DNA from: Rhizobium sullae | Lineage (GTDB): Bacteria; Pseudomonadota; Alphaproteobacteria; Rhizobiales; Rhizobiaceae | Length of the DNA: 64,000 bases | Assembly: GCF_025200715.1 (NCBI RefSeq) | Contig: NZ_CP104143.1 | Coordinates: 4,064,501 to 4,128,500, forward strand | Direction: 5' to 3' | In this document: one piece after another, positions 45,376 through 54,180 of the stretch | Layout of the letters: each line of letters opens with the position of its first letter | Position numbering within the stretch: position 1 is the first letter of the stretch | Translations under genes and position numbers: made by a program | Notes under the pieces: generated by a model | Databases searched by the model: none | What the model was told of the DNA's origin: nothing | What the model saw: only the letters and a program-made list of their open reading frames with translations

Positions 45376-46729
45376 GAAAATCCCGGCACCAGCGCGAAAC
45401 ATCGTGTTCCAGCAAATGGTCCATCATCATCTGCCAGCGCTCTTTGCGCTCTTCCATAGGCATGCTGAGCGCGCGCGCCAGCGCGTTTGCCGTACCCTCT
45501 ATGTCGTAAGGGTTGACCAGTAGGGAGCCTTTCAATTCACGGGCGGCACCGGCGAAACGCGAAAGTACGAGCACGCCCGGATCGTTCGGGTCCTGCGCGG
45601 CCACATATTCCTTCGCTACAAGGTTCATCCCGTCGCGGAGCGGCGTCACGAGGCCGACTTTGCCGAGCCGGTAAAGGCCCGCAAGGATGTGTCGGCCGAC
45701 GGAGCGGTTGATATAGCGTATCGGCACCCAATCGACGGCGCTGAGAGCGCCGTTCACCCTGCCGGCCTGCTCGGCCACGGTGCGCTGCATGGCTTCGTAT
45801 TCCGGCACTTCGGAGCGGGATTTCGGCGTGATCTGCAGATAGGTGACGCGCCCCTGCTGCGCTGGGTTTGCCAGGATGAAGCGCTCGAAAGCGTCGATGC
45901 GCTGCGTGATTCCCTTGGAGTAATCGAGACGATCGACGCCGATGATCAGGCTGCGGCCTTCTATGCTTAGACGCGCTTTTTTGACCATGCTGTTGGTCGC
46001 GGCCTTTTGGGCGAATTCGGCAAAGGCTGCAGTCTCGATGCTGATCGCATAGGCCCCGCCCTTGAAAGTCCGGCCGTGGGAGCTGTAGCGCCCTTCGCCA
46101 AGCTCGTCGCCGATACCTTCCCGTCTGAGACATCCGGCAAAATTCTCAAGGTCGTGATCCGTCTGAAAGCCGACGACATCGTAGTGCGAGAGGCCACGCA
46201 TGATCTGCTCGTGAACCGGCATCGTGAAGATTACGTCCGCAGGCGGCCAGGGAATATGAAGGAAAAAGCCGATGCGGTTCTTCAGACCCATTTGACGCAG
46301 CTCTGCAGCGAGCGGGATCAGGTGGTAGTCGTGCACCCAGATGAGGTCGTCGGGTTCGATCAGCGGCGCCAGTCGATGGGCGAAAAAACGGTTGACGCGG
46401 AAATAGCCGGCCATCTCCTTGCGGCCGTATTCCGCGAGATCCAGCCGGTAGTGACAGATCGGCCAGAGAACGCGGTTGGCAAAGCCGTGATAGTATTCAT
46501 CCACATCGGTATCGGTCAGATCCGTCAGTGCATAGGTGATATTGCCTTGCTGCAGCCGTGCAAGCGGCGGCGGCTCATGCTCGCCGCTCGATTTTCCCGA
46601 CCAGCCCATCCATATGCCGCCGCGCTCTTCGAGGGCTGCCTTCAGCGCAACCGCCAGCCCGCCGGCGGGCGCAATGCCGCCCTTGTCGGGAACGGGCACG
46701 CGATTGGAGACAATGACAAGACGGCCCAT
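45356..46729 (-). CDS. otsA: Trehalose-6-phosphate synthase
   Basis: A 457-residue GT20 enzyme. It begins GRLVIVSNRVPVPDKGGIAP, then AGGLAVAL, WVHDYHLIPLAAELR, FFLHIPWPP and the sugar-nucleotide site RLDYSKGI. It joins UDP-glucose and glucose-6-phosphate to trehalose-6-phosphate. ATG at 46729 has AAGGAA upstream and is better than the ATG at 46744. It follows otsB by 44 bases on the same strand, so the two enzymes of the pathway are coexpressed for osmoprotection. Confidence 0.94.
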   Translation of the reverse strand: MGRLVIVSNRVPVPDKGGIAPAGGLAVALKAALEERGGIWMGWSGKSSGEHEPPPLARLQQGNITYALTDLTDTDVDEYYHGFANRVLWPICHYRLDLAEYGRKEMAGYFRVNRFFAHRLAPLIEPDDLIWVHDYHLIPLAAELRQMGLKNRIGFFLHIPWPPADVIFTMPVHEQIMRGLSHYDVVGFQTDHDLENFAGCLRREGIGDELGEGRYSSHGRTFKGGAYAISIETAAFAEFAQKAATNSMVKKARLSIEGRSLIIGVDRLDYSKGITQRIDAFERFILANPAQQGRVTYLQITPKSRSEVPEYEAMQRTVAEQAGRVNGALSAVDWVPIRYINRSVGRHILAGLYRLGKVGLVTPLRDGMNLVAKEYVAAQDPNDPGVLVLSRFAGAARELKGSLLVNPYDIEGTANALARALSMPMEERKERWQMMMDHLLEHDVSRWCRDFLKDLAP

Positions 46730-46773
46730 GCCAGTTCCTTTCATACAAGAAAATATTACGAGTGCTCAAATCT

Positions 46774-47571
46774 TCAGGAGACCAATGTCGCAATAATGCC
46801 GCGCAAAGCCTCGGCAGAGGGGATGGAGCCGCGCGCTTCACTCGCAGGCGAAAGCGGCCCGACGCGGATCGAATGGCCGCCAAGCCGGTTGACCGTGCGA
46901 AACATCGCTTCGTCGGTCACGTCATCTCCGATTGCAATGGCGCGTCTGCCGGCAAAGACCGGCTGTGCGAGAAAGGCTTCGACCGCATGGCCCTTGTCGG
47001 CGCTGGCGGGACGAATTTCGATGACCATTTTGCCGTGCTGGATCGTCCAGTTCGGTCCTGCTCGGCTAAGCGCCTGTTCCATCAATGGTTCGAGTTCGAG
47101 CTCCCTCTCTGGCGCAAGCCGATAATGTGCGGCGACTGCCGCTCCCTTATCCTCGATCAGAACGCCCGCCCAACCTGCAGTCTCGGCGGTGAGATCCTCC
47201 TTCAGCCGCTCGAATTCCGCTGTTACTTCGGCTTTGCGCACGCGTCCGTCCGGGTCCCGCCGCTCGGCGCCGTGAAGCCCAGCGATCGGAAAGTGAAACG
47301 GCGAAAAAAGCTGGTCGGCATAATCAAGCCGCCGGCCGGTCACGAGGGCTAGTGCACCCTCGAGCCTTGTCGACAAGGTGTCGAGATTTGCAGGCAGCGA
47401 CGGCGGAACGACTATGTCGTCCGGCGTTTCGGCTAGCTCGAGCAAGGTCCCGTCAATATCAAGGAAGAGAGCCCATTTTTCCGGCTCGGCGGAGAGCATA
47501 GCGAGAATAGAATCTTTCCCTGAAGCCGTATCCGGTTTCGAGGCGCTGAGAGACTGCTTCTGGTATGACAT
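46774..47571 (-). CDS. otsB: Trehalose-6-phosphate phosphatase
   Basis: A 265-residue HAD phosphatase. The nucleophile motif is LFLDIDGTLLELAETPDD, followed by LVTGRRLDYADQLF, the cap domain, and the metal-binding IAIGDDVTDEAMF. It dephosphorylates trehalose-6-phosphate to trehalose. It lies just upstream of otsA in the same direction. Confidence 0.93.
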   Translation of the reverse strand: MSYQKQSLSASKPDTASGKDSILAMLSAEPEKWALFLDIDGTLLELAETPDDIVVPPSLPANLDTLSTRLEGALALVTGRRLDYADQLFSPFHFPIAGLHGAERRDPDGRVRKAEVTAEFERLKEDLTAETAGWAGVLIEDKGAAVAAHYRLAPERELELEPLMEQALSRAGPNWTIQHGKMVIEIRPASADKGHAVEAFLAQPVFAGRRAIAIGDDVTDEAMFRTVNRLGGHSIRVGPLSPASEARGSIPSAEALRGIIATLVS

Positions 47572-47608
47572 GAGGCTCTATCTATGTCAGGCCCCGCTTC
47601 AGGCAACC

Positions 47609-48010
47609 CTAGCTTTCCGTTTCGAAACGCGGCAGGCCTTCGATATTGGCGGTCCAGGGTAGAGCGGAGCGGCACCAGATCTGCTTGCGCGGCCGCAGCT
47701 CGGCCCGCTGATCGATCGTGCCGACGCGGATGCCGACGAAGGCGTTGTCCTCTCCCATGCGATAGAGATGCGAACCGCAATCCGGGCAGAAGAATTGCCG
47801 GCTGCGCGCGCCACTTTCGCCATGCTTGACATAGATTTTCGGCGTGCTGCGGAGAAGCCGGAAGTCCTCCTGCCGCGCAACCGCGCTGACGCGATAAGCC
47901 GTCCCTGTCAGCCGCTGGCAATCCGTGCAATGACAGATGATGACGCGCTCCGGATCGATCTCGGCCTCATAGGCAACCGCGCCGCAATGGCATCCACCGG
48001 TAACGTGCAT
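47609..48010 (-). CDS. GFA/CENP-V-family zinc protein
   Basis: A 133-residue protein with zinc-binding cysteines in GGCHCGAVAYEA, CHCTDCQRLTGTAYR and FFCPDCGSHLY, as in the glutathione-dependent formaldehyde-activating (GFA) family. Family members are mostly of unknown activity. ATG at 48010 has GAGGAG nearby; the longer frame to 48067 runs into the upstream peptidase gene. It lies seven bases after that gene. Confidence 0.88.
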   Translation of the reverse strand: MHVTGGCHCGAVAYEAEIDPERVIICHCTDCQRLTGTAYRVSAVARQEDFRLLRSTPKIYVKHGESGARSRQFFCPDCGSHLYRMGEDNAFVGIRVGTIDQRAELRPRKQIWCRSALPWTANIEGLPRFETES

Positions 48011-48017
48011 CGGCTCC

Positions 48018-49511
48018 TCAATCCGCCAGCTGCGTCGCCGGATGCTGGCCATAGAAGGCCTTGGCATCGGCGGTGAAGGCGGCCCGCGCTTCCACGTTGG
48101 TGTAGAACATATGGCCGCCGCGATAGACGTCCAGGCTTACACGGCCTCGGGTGAGGCTTTCAGGCAGATGATCCACGACATAGCGGCTAACGCCATAGGG
48201 CGTGACGATATCGCTGTAACCATGTGCGATCAGCAAATGAAAGCTTGGATTGGAACCCAGCAATTCGCGGATGTCGTCCGTTATGCTCGCCTGCAACCGC
48301 GATCCGCCGCCGCGTCCACCCCCCCATTCCCACTGACGGCTGACGTCGCTTTCGAGCAGCGCATAGGTCATCTCGGTTTTGAAGCCGAGTTCGTTGCGCG
48401 CGTAATCGGCAAAAGCGCCCCCATAAGCGCGCGTGAAGCCGTCGAGGACCGCATCGTCACCACGATCGGAGTCTGACTCCGGATAAGGGTCCAGCGTTGC
48501 GAACGAAGCATCATAGGGGCTCATCACCTCGCCTAGCGACCTGGCGGAATTCTTGGCAAAGGCGTTGCCCAGGAAGCCGCGGTTGCGGGTGACGACGTCT
48601 TCGGGAATGCCGGACATCGCCGAGACCTTGCCATAGAATGCTTTCGCAGCGTCCCCCACCGGCGCCGGGCCGGCCAGGGTCGTCAGATATTCGCCGAGCG
48701 CGAACTTCTCCGCGTCCTGCTGCGTCTTCTCGTCGAAGGTCTTGCGGCGTTCGGCTTCAGCGGCGGCGAGCGACGGGAACTCGAGAGCAGCCCCAAGTGC
48801 AAACCGGTCTGCATTGAACATCAACTGGCCCTCTAGCAACGGCGAGAGCATGATCGCGCCGGAGACGATGACGCCCTGGCTTTGCCGAAGGGCTGCAGCG
48901 ACCTTCGCCGCTCGGAAACCGCCATAGCTTTCGCCGAGAAGATATTTTGGTGAGCCTGAGCGATTGTTATGCGCGACATAAAGCGCGATCGCCTTTGCGA
49001 TGCTCTGCGCATCGGCGCTGACGTTGTAGTAATTCGATGCGTCGTCGGCTCTCGCTGTGCGGCTCCATCCCGTGCCGATCGGATCGATCAGCACGAGATC
49101 GGTAAAATCGAGCCAGCTCTGTGGGTTATCGACGAGCTTCGCGTTTGCGCCGTCCCGGGCCTGCGGGCCGAAATCCAATATGCGCGGCCCTACGAGCCCA
49201 AGATGCAGGAATGCGGAGGCAGCACCCGGACCACCATTGAACGCGAAGGTGATGGGCCGGTCGGCTACACCCTCCTTGGCGGTATAGGCGGTGTAGAATA
49301 TCGCGCCTGTCCGCGAGCCGTCCTGACCGAAGAGATCGAGCGTGCCCGCCGTCGCCGTATAGGCCAGCCTGCGGCCGCCGATGTTTCGCTCATGCTGGGT
49401 CACGGAATCGGGCGGCAACAGCTTCAACACGCCGGGCCGCTCCTGGGCATTCGAGATAGCAGGTGCGGCAAGAGCCAGCAGGGCGAACAGGATGGCAGAT
49501 CGGAAGGACAC
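48018..49511 (-). CDS. Secreted S10-family serine carboxypeptidase
   Basis: A 497-residue protein with a signal peptide (SFRSAILFALLALAAPAISN, cleaved near 22). S10 landmarks are FNGGPGAASAFLHLG, the nucleophile in LLGESYGGFRAA, the Asp in GYSDIVTPYG and the His in YRGGHMFY. It should trim C-terminal residues of peptides in the periplasm. GGAGGAAAG precedes the ATG. The GFA gene follows seven bases later, with which it may be cotranscribed. Confidence 0.9.
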   Translation of the reverse strand: MSFRSAILFALLALAAPAISNAQERPGVLKLLPPDSVTQHERNIGGRRLAYTATAGTLDLFGQDGSRTGAIFYTAYTAKEGVADRPITFAFNGGPGAASAFLHLGLVGPRILDFGPQARDGANAKLVDNPQSWLDFTDLVLIDPIGTGWSRTARADDASNYYNVSADAQSIAKAIALYVAHNNRSGSPKYLLGESYGGFRAAKVAAALRQSQGVIVSGAIMLSPLLEGQLMFNADRFALGAALEFPSLAAAEAERRKTFDEKTQQDAEKFALGEYLTTLAGPAPVGDAAKAFYGKVSAMSGIPEDVVTRNRGFLGNAFAKNSARSLGEVMSPYDASFATLDPYPESDSDRGDDAVLDGFTRAYGGAFADYARNELGFKTEMTYALLESDVSRQWEWGGGRGGGSRLQASITDDIRELLGSNPSFHLLIAHGYSDIVTPYGVSRYVVDHLPESLTRGRVSLDVYRGGHMFYTNVEARAAFTADAKAFYGQHPATQLAD

Positions 49512-49610
49512 TCTTTCCTCCTGGGCGATGGAACACGATCAGCGGCAGCGTAACATCTGCGATCCCAGAGAGGTATCAAGAGATGGTGATATGCAGGTGA
49601 GGAGGGGCGC

Positions 49611-50900
49611 TTACGTCTTCTGGATCGTCTGCGCATTGACGTACAGTGCACGTCCGGCATTCCAGCCGCTGATCGCGGCTCCAAGTCCGAGCAGAACGAA
49701 GAGTATCGCGGACCAGGCATAACCTCCCGTGGCGCCGCGAATGAGCCCGACGATCAGCGGGCCGACAGCGGCCAGCAGATAGCCGACGCATTGTGCCATG
49801 CCGGATAGGTGAGCTGCGACATGCGCATCGCGCGAGCGCAGCACGATCGTCGTCATTGCGACTGCAATCAGGCCGCCTTGTCCTATCCCCTGCAGCGCCG
49901 CCCAAAGCCAGACCGTCGAAAGCGGCGCGAAGAGCAAGCCGAGCAGGGCTACCACGGCAATGATACAAAGCGACGCATTGATCAGCCGCTGGTCCTTGCC
50001 GCGCACGGCAATCTGCGGCGTCACGAGGCAAGCAGCAGCCTGCACCACGACTGACACCGAAACGATGGCGCCGGCAGTCACGCCGTCGAGTCCGCGCTCG
50101 CGAAGGATCGGCGCGAGCCAGCCGAAGACGCAATAGGCCAGCGCTGATTGAAGGCCCATGAAAAGCGTGACCTGCCAGGCAAGCCGGTCGCGCCAAAGCC
50201 CATCGACTCTGAAGCCGCTCCGGCGCGGCCGAGCCGGAATCCCGAGAACCTGGGGAAGCCAGATCAGAGCGACGACGAAGGCGGGCAATGCCCAGGCGGC
50301 AAGAGCGCCCTCCAGCGATCCGTCGAGCGTATGCTCGATCGGCAGCGTGAAACCGGCAGCACTCGCCGCGCCGGCGCAAAGCGCCATCGTGTAGCCGCCG
50401 GTCATCAGCGCGGTGCGGTCGGCGAAGTCGCGCTTGACCAGGCCGGGAAGCAGGACGTTTCCGATGGCGATACAAGCACCAGCGAGTGCTGTTCCGAGAA
50501 AGAGAAGCGGAACAGAGGATAGCCCGCGCATGGCCGTGCCGAGCGCCAGCAGCAACAGCACGCCGAGGAGCGTTCGCTCGGCACCCATGCGCTGTGCCAG
50601 CTTTGGCGCGAGCGGCGAAAAGACACCCAGGCAAACGATGGGAAGCGTGGTCAACAGGCTCGCGCCGAGAGCCGAAAGGCCGAGACCTGAGCGAATTTCC
50701 GGCAGCAGCGCCGATGCGCTGGAAAAGACCGGGCGAAGGTTAAAGGCAATGAGCAACAGACTGACGCCGAGAATGATGCGGCTTGCCGCTGTCGACTGTG
50801 CAGGCGCTTCCGGTGCGGGAATGCTGTCCGCCTCGGCATCGATCAACTGCTCGTCGATGGCATCGAGAGCCTCGGCTGTATCAGAAATGGAGGTGGTCAT
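49611..50900 (-). CDS. MFS transporter of the CynX/NimT type
   Basis: A 429-residue protein with about twelve spans after a hydrophilic N-terminus of ~40 residues. The stretch SRIILGVSLLLIAFNLRPVF with SSASALLPEIRSGLGLSALG is characteristic of the CynX/NimT (cyanate, nitroimidazole) group. The substrate is not predictable. Its start overlaps the gntR stop by four bases, so it is coexpressed with, and probably repressed by, that regulator. Confidence 0.88.
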   Translation of the reverse strand: MTTSISDTAEALDAIDEQLIDAEADSIPAPEAPAQSTAASRIILGVSLLLIAFNLRPVFSSASALLPEIRSGLGLSALGASLLTTLPIVCLGVFSPLAPKLAQRMGAERTLLGVLLLLALGTAMRGLSSVPLLFLGTALAGACIAIGNVLLPGLVKRDFADRTALMTGGYTMALCAGAASAAGFTLPIEHTLDGSLEGALAAWALPAFVVALIWLPQVLGIPARPRRSGFRVDGLWRDRLAWQVTLFMGLQSALAYCVFGWLAPILRERGLDGVTAGAIVSVSVVVQAAACLVTPQIAVRGKDQRLINASLCIIAVVALLGLLFAPLSTVWLWAALQGIGQGGLIAVAMTTIVLRSRDAHVAAHLSGMAQCVGYLLAAVGPLIVGLIRGATGGYAWSAILFVLLGLGAAISGWNAGRALYVNAQTIQKT

Positions 50901-51574
50901 GAAAGAATCATCCGTTCAAGGGCGGCGATGACCGGCTGCATGAAGCGGCGCACGGCGGCGTCAGCTTTCGCGGGGCGTCCGGTCTCGATGGCATCGATGA
51001 TACTGACGTGCGCCTGCATGTCGGGTTCGGGAATATCCTGCCCGAGCGTTGCCTCGATGGTTTCGGCGATCGAAGCCGAGAAGAAGTCATAGATCTCGAT
51101 CATCGCGCGGTTGCCCGAGGCTGCGATGATCGCCTTGTGAAAGGTAAGATCGCGCTCGATAAAAGCCGCCTTGTCGCCGCCTTCGTAATTGCCGCGCTCG
51201 GCCAGAAGGTCGCGCAGCCGAGTGATGATTTCCGGCGTCTGCCGCAGCGAAGCGAGGCGGGCCGCCTCGACATCCAGGGCGCAACGCGCTTCGAATTGGT
51301 CGCGCAGGCTTGCGCGTCGGGCCATCGTCAGCGGCCGAGTCGCATCCATTGTCGAAAGGACGTAGGTTCCGGAGCCCTGCCGCGTTTCGAGCAGGCCCTG
51401 AGAGACAAGCACGCGCACGGCCTCACGGATCGTGCCCCTGCTGACTGCCAGCGCGGCGGAAAGTGCCGCCTCGTTCGGCAGCTTGTCGCCGACGCTCCAT
51501 CGCTTCGCGAGGATCTCGCCGCGGATTGCTTCAATCGCGGTCTCGGCCAAGTTTGTTCTGTTGAGCGGCTGCAT
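50897..51574 (-). CDS. GntR-family (FadR subfamily) transcriptional regulator
   Basis: A 225-residue regulator with an N-terminal winged helix (LPNEAALSAALAVSRGTIRE, AVRVLVSQGLLETRQGSGTY) and an all-helical FCD effector domain (AIIAASGNRAMIEIYDFFSA) with metal-binding-type histidines (LTFHKAI; MQAHVSIIDAI). There is no Shine-Dalgarno sequence before the ATG at 51574, because a perfect palindrome runs to the start codon. It leads a two-gene operon with the MFS transporter. Confidence 0.88.
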   Translation of the reverse strand: MQPLNRTNLAETAIEAIRGEILAKRWSVGDKLPNEAALSAALAVSRGTIREAVRVLVSQGLLETRQGSGTYVLSTMDATRPLTMARRASLRDQFEARCALDVEAARLASLRQTPEIITRLRDLLAERGNYEGGDKAAFIERDLTFHKAIIAASGNRAMIEIYDFFSASIAETIEATLGQDIPEPDMQAHVSIIDAIETGRPAKADAAVRRFMQPVIAALERMILS

Positions 51575-51616
51575 GGCATATTCATAAAGTCATCAGATGA
51601 CTTTATGAATATGCCA
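51574..51616 (-). promoter_or_regulatory. 43-bp perfect palindrome, operator of the gntR-MFS operon
   Basis: Two 21-base arms, TGGCATATTCATAAAGTCATC being 51574-51594 apart from its exact complement at 51596-51616, flank a single base. The element covers the predicted -10 site and the whole leader of gntR, ending on the first base of its ATG. Autorepression by the GntR protein is the simplest reading. Confidence 0.8.
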
Positions 51617-51635
51617 GTGCCTCGGCGCCTGTCAA
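51606..51635 (-). promoter_or_regulatory. Predicted promoter of gntR
   Basis: On the minus strand TTGACA (51635-51630) and TATTCA (51611-51606) are 18 bases apart. The -10 element lies inside the palindrome, so a bound repressor would block it. The leader would be only about 25 bases. Confidence 0.55.
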
Positions 51636-51646
51636 AGAAAATCTGC

Positions 51647-51677
51647 AAAATAAAAAGGGCCGCCTCAGCGACCCTTT
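51647..51677 (-). terminator. Intrinsic terminator of the small transcript
   Basis: On the minus strand AAAGGGTCGC and GCGGCCCTTT form a 10-bp stem (one U-G pair) with a TGAG loop, followed by TTTTTATTTT. It ends a transcript from upstream of 51680, presumably carrying the small ORF, and separates it from gntR. Confidence 0.75.
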
Positions 51678-51736
51678 CCATGAGTTTGGCCTGTTAACTG
51701 GCCTGGACCGTCAAGGCGGCCCCAGGAAGGCGGGGA

Positions 51737-51808
51737 TTAGAGCGAGGGCTGCCTCGCTTTCGTCACCTCTCCCATGCCCGTTACGAGGTCCGAAATCTCA
51801 TTAGACAT
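51737..51808 (-). CDS. Small ORF of 23 codons
   Basis: ATG at 51808 is preceded by an unusually strong ribosome site (AAGGAAGGTGAT, about 5-8 bases away), and the frame runs 23 codons (MSNEISDLVTGMGEV then TKARQPSL) to TAA. An intrinsic terminator lies 60 bases beyond. No tryptophan, cysteine or regulatory amino-acid run is present, so it does not look like a classical attenuation leader. No homologue is known to me. It could be a small protein or the leader of a short regulatory RNA. Confidence 0.45.
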   Translation of the reverse strand: MSNEISDLVTGMGEVTKARQPSL

Positions 51809-52095
51809 TGGATCACCTTCCTTTCGTTCTGTTGCTGATGATTAAAAGGTAAGGAAAAATTTCGATGATGCAAGGGAAATTCTTGCGATGACCGCCGTGA
51901 CGTAGCCGAGAGGCAATGTGTTCACAAACGAAGAAACGTGATCGCCGAATGTGATCGCCTGCAGTGTTTCCAACCCGCATGCCGCCTTAAAAAATTGCAA
52001 TCGTTAAGTTTTTATTCACCATCGCGCTCGACAATCGATCGGGCATTTCCAATCAGTCCCGTTGCTGAGACGGCGGGTTCCGGAGTCAGAAAAGC

Positions 52096-52905
52096 ATGTG
52101 TCGCTGGGCAGCCTATCGTGGAGACCCCCTCTATCTCGAGGAACTGGTGTCCTCTCCCGCCCATTCACTCATCGAACAATCCCATTGCGCCACCCGCGCC
52201 AAGACCGCAACGAACGGCGACGGCTTCGGTATTGCCTGGTATGGCGACCGGCCGGAGCCGGGCCGCTATCGCGACATCCTTCCCGCATGGTCCGACTGCA
52301 ATCTGAAGAGCCTGGCACGGCAAATCCGCTCGTCGCTTTTCCTGGCCCATGTTCGAGCAGCCACAGGAGGCGGCACACGGCGCGATAATTGCCATCCCTT
52401 CACGCACGAGAATTGGTCTTTCATGCACAACGGCCAGATCGGCGGCTTCGAGCGCCTGCGCCGTGCCATGGAGGCGATGCTCGATGACGAGCTCTTCAAT
52501 GTTCGCAGTGGCACGACTGACTCCGAGCTGATGTTCCTGCTCGCTTTGCAATTCGGTCTGCGCCAGGCGCCGCTCGTTGCGATGGCGGAAATGGTGAGCT
52601 TCGTCGAAGGGCTTGCTGAAAACATCCTGGGCCGAGCCCATCTGCGTTTCACCGCCGCGTTTTCCGACGGACGGTCGCTGTACGGAATTCGTTATGCAAC
52701 CGATCGAAGGGCGCCGACACTTTACGCCTCACCGATGCGCCAGGGACATTGCCTTGTTTCCGAGCCGTTGAACGACGACATCGATGCCTGGACCGAAATA
52801 CCGGACGGTAGCGCAGTTACGATTGGCGAGAACGGCATCGAGGTCGCCGCCTTCAAGCCGGAAAAGTGCAGCGGCGTCGTGGCGGATATCGCTATTTCTG
52901 CCTGA
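52096..52905 (+). CDS. Class II glutamine amidotransferase (YafJ/EgtC-like)
   Basis: A 269-residue Ntn-type amidotransferase beginning with the catalytic Cys2 (MCRWAAYRGDPLYLEELV). Substrate-binding stretches SHCATRAKTATNGDGFGIAW, LFLAHVRAATGGGTRRDNCH and PFTHENWSFMHNGQIGGFER are those of the YafJ/EgtC family. The acceptor is not known. Related proteins take part in ergothioneine synthesis, but no egtB or egtD is beside it. Its end overlaps the convergent coaBC by 14 bases. Confidence 0.88.
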   Translation: MCRWAAYRGDPLYLEELVSSPAHSLIEQSHCATRAKTATNGDGFGIAWYGDRPEPGRYRDILPAWSDCNLKSLARQIRSSLFLAHVRAATGGGTRRDNCHPFTHENWSFMHNGQIGGFERLRRAMEAMLDDELFNVRSGTTDSELMFLLALQFGLRQAPLVAMAEMVSFVEGLAENILGRAHLRFTAAFSDGRSLYGIRYATDRRAPTLYASPMRQGHCLVSEPLNDDIDAWTEIPDGSAVTIGENGIEVAAFKPEKCSGVVADIAISA

Positions 52906-54103
52906 AGCGCTCGGCAATCAGCGCCGCCAGCTTTTCCGCAACCTCTTCCTTGGCGAGATCGGGCCATTTCTCGACACCGCTTCGGCTGACCAGCTTCACG
53001 CTGTTGCGCGTGCCGCCCATGATGCCCGTCGCCGCAGAAACGTCGTTGGCAACGATCAGGTCGGCGCCCTTGCGCTCGAGCTTGGCCTTGGCGTTGCTTT
53101 CCACATCCTGCGTCTCGGCGGCAAAGCCGATCACCAGCTTTGGTCGCATCGTGTGGTGGCCGACGGTCTTAAGGATGTCCGGGTTTTCGGTGAGAGACAG
53201 CGTCGGGATGGACTCGCCCGGATGCTTCTTGATCTTCTGATCGGCGGCAGAGGCCACGCGCCAGTCGGCCACGGCCGCCACCATGACGGCAATATCGGCC
53301 GGCAGCGCCGCGAGCACCGCATCGCGCATTTCTTCGGCGCGCTCGACATGAATCGTCCTGACGCTGACGGGATCGGCAATCGCCACTGGTCCGGAGACGA
53401 GCGTCACATCCGCGCCGAGCCTCGCAAGTGCTGCGGCAATCGCGTGCCCTTGCCTGCCGGAGGAGCGATTGGCGATGTAGCGGACCGGGTCGATTGGCTC
53501 GTGGGTCGGTCCCGAGGTAACGATCGCCCTGCGCCCTGCAAGCGGCTTCGGTCCATCGTCAAGCAGCGCTTCCGCGGCGGCTACGATCTCCAGCGGTTCA
53601 GCCATGCGGCCGGTGCCGATCTCGTTGCCCTCTGCCATCTCGCCCGCCATCGGCCCGACGAAATGGATTCCATCACTTTTCAGGATGTCGAAATTCCGCT
53701 TCGTCGCCGCGTGCGACCACATCTTCGGGTTCATCGCCGGCGCGGCAAGGACCGGCCTGTCCGTCGCGAGCAAAACGGTCGAGGCCAGATCGTCCGCGAA
53801 ACCGTTTGCCATCTTGGCCATCAGATCGGCCGTCGCCGGCGCGATGACAATGAGGTCGCAGTCGCGGGCAAGCCGGATATGGCCGACATCCTGCTCGTCC
53901 TGCCGCGAAAAGAGATCGGTGAACACGTGGTCTGCAGCAAGCGCACCGACGGCAAGCGGCGTCACGAATTCCTGCGCGCCCTTCGTCATCACCGGACGTA
54001 CCGAGGTCCCGCGCTCGCGCAGGCGCCGGATCAGGTCGAGGCTCTTATAGGCCGCGATACCGCCTGAAATGATAAGCAGGATGCGTTTGCCGCTGAGAGC
54101 CAT
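52892..54103 (-). CDS. coaBC: Bifunctional phosphopantothenoylcysteine decarboxylase/synthase
   Basis: A 403-residue Dfp/CoaBC protein. The N-terminal flavin decarboxylase has LIISGGIAAYKSLDLIRRL, the catalytic His in DVGHIRLAR and PAMNPKMWSHAATKRN. The C-terminal synthase has IVTSGPTHEPIDPVRYIANR and SSGRQGHAIA. The loop MAEGNEIGTGRMAEP lies where E. coli has an active-site Cys, absent here as I recall for other alphaproteobacteria. It makes 4'-phosphopantetheine from phosphopantothenate, cysteine and CTP on the way to coenzyme A. Confidence 0.94.
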   Translation of the reverse strand: MALSGKRILLIISGGIAAYKSLDLIRRLRERGTSVRPVMTKGAQEFVTPLAVGALAADHVFTDLFSRQDEQDVGHIRLARDCDLIVIAPATADLMAKMANGFADDLASTVLLATDRPVLAAPAMNPKMWSHAATKRNFDILKSDGIHFVGPMAGEMAEGNEIGTGRMAEPLEIVAAAEALLDDGPKPLAGRRAIVTSGPTHEPIDPVRYIANRSSGRQGHAIAAALARLGADVTLVSGPVAIADPVSVRTIHVERAEEMRDAVLAALPADIAVMVAAVADWRVASAADQKIKKHPGESIPTLSLTENPDILKTVGHHTMRPKLVIGFAAETQDVESNAKAKLERKGADLIVANDVSAATGIMGGTRNSVKLVSRSGVEKWPDLAKEEVAEKLAALIAERFRQK

Positions 54104-54180
54104 GGCCTTCTACCCGTCGCCTTGTTGACCACTGCCGACCCTAAGCCTTTGGCGGATAACATGCAATCATCACGGCGCGC

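Noticed and set aside
52096..52905. EgtC of an ergothioneine biosynthesis operon
   Set aside because: The fold fits, but neither egtB nor egtD is nearby, so only a YafJ/EgtC-like family call is made.
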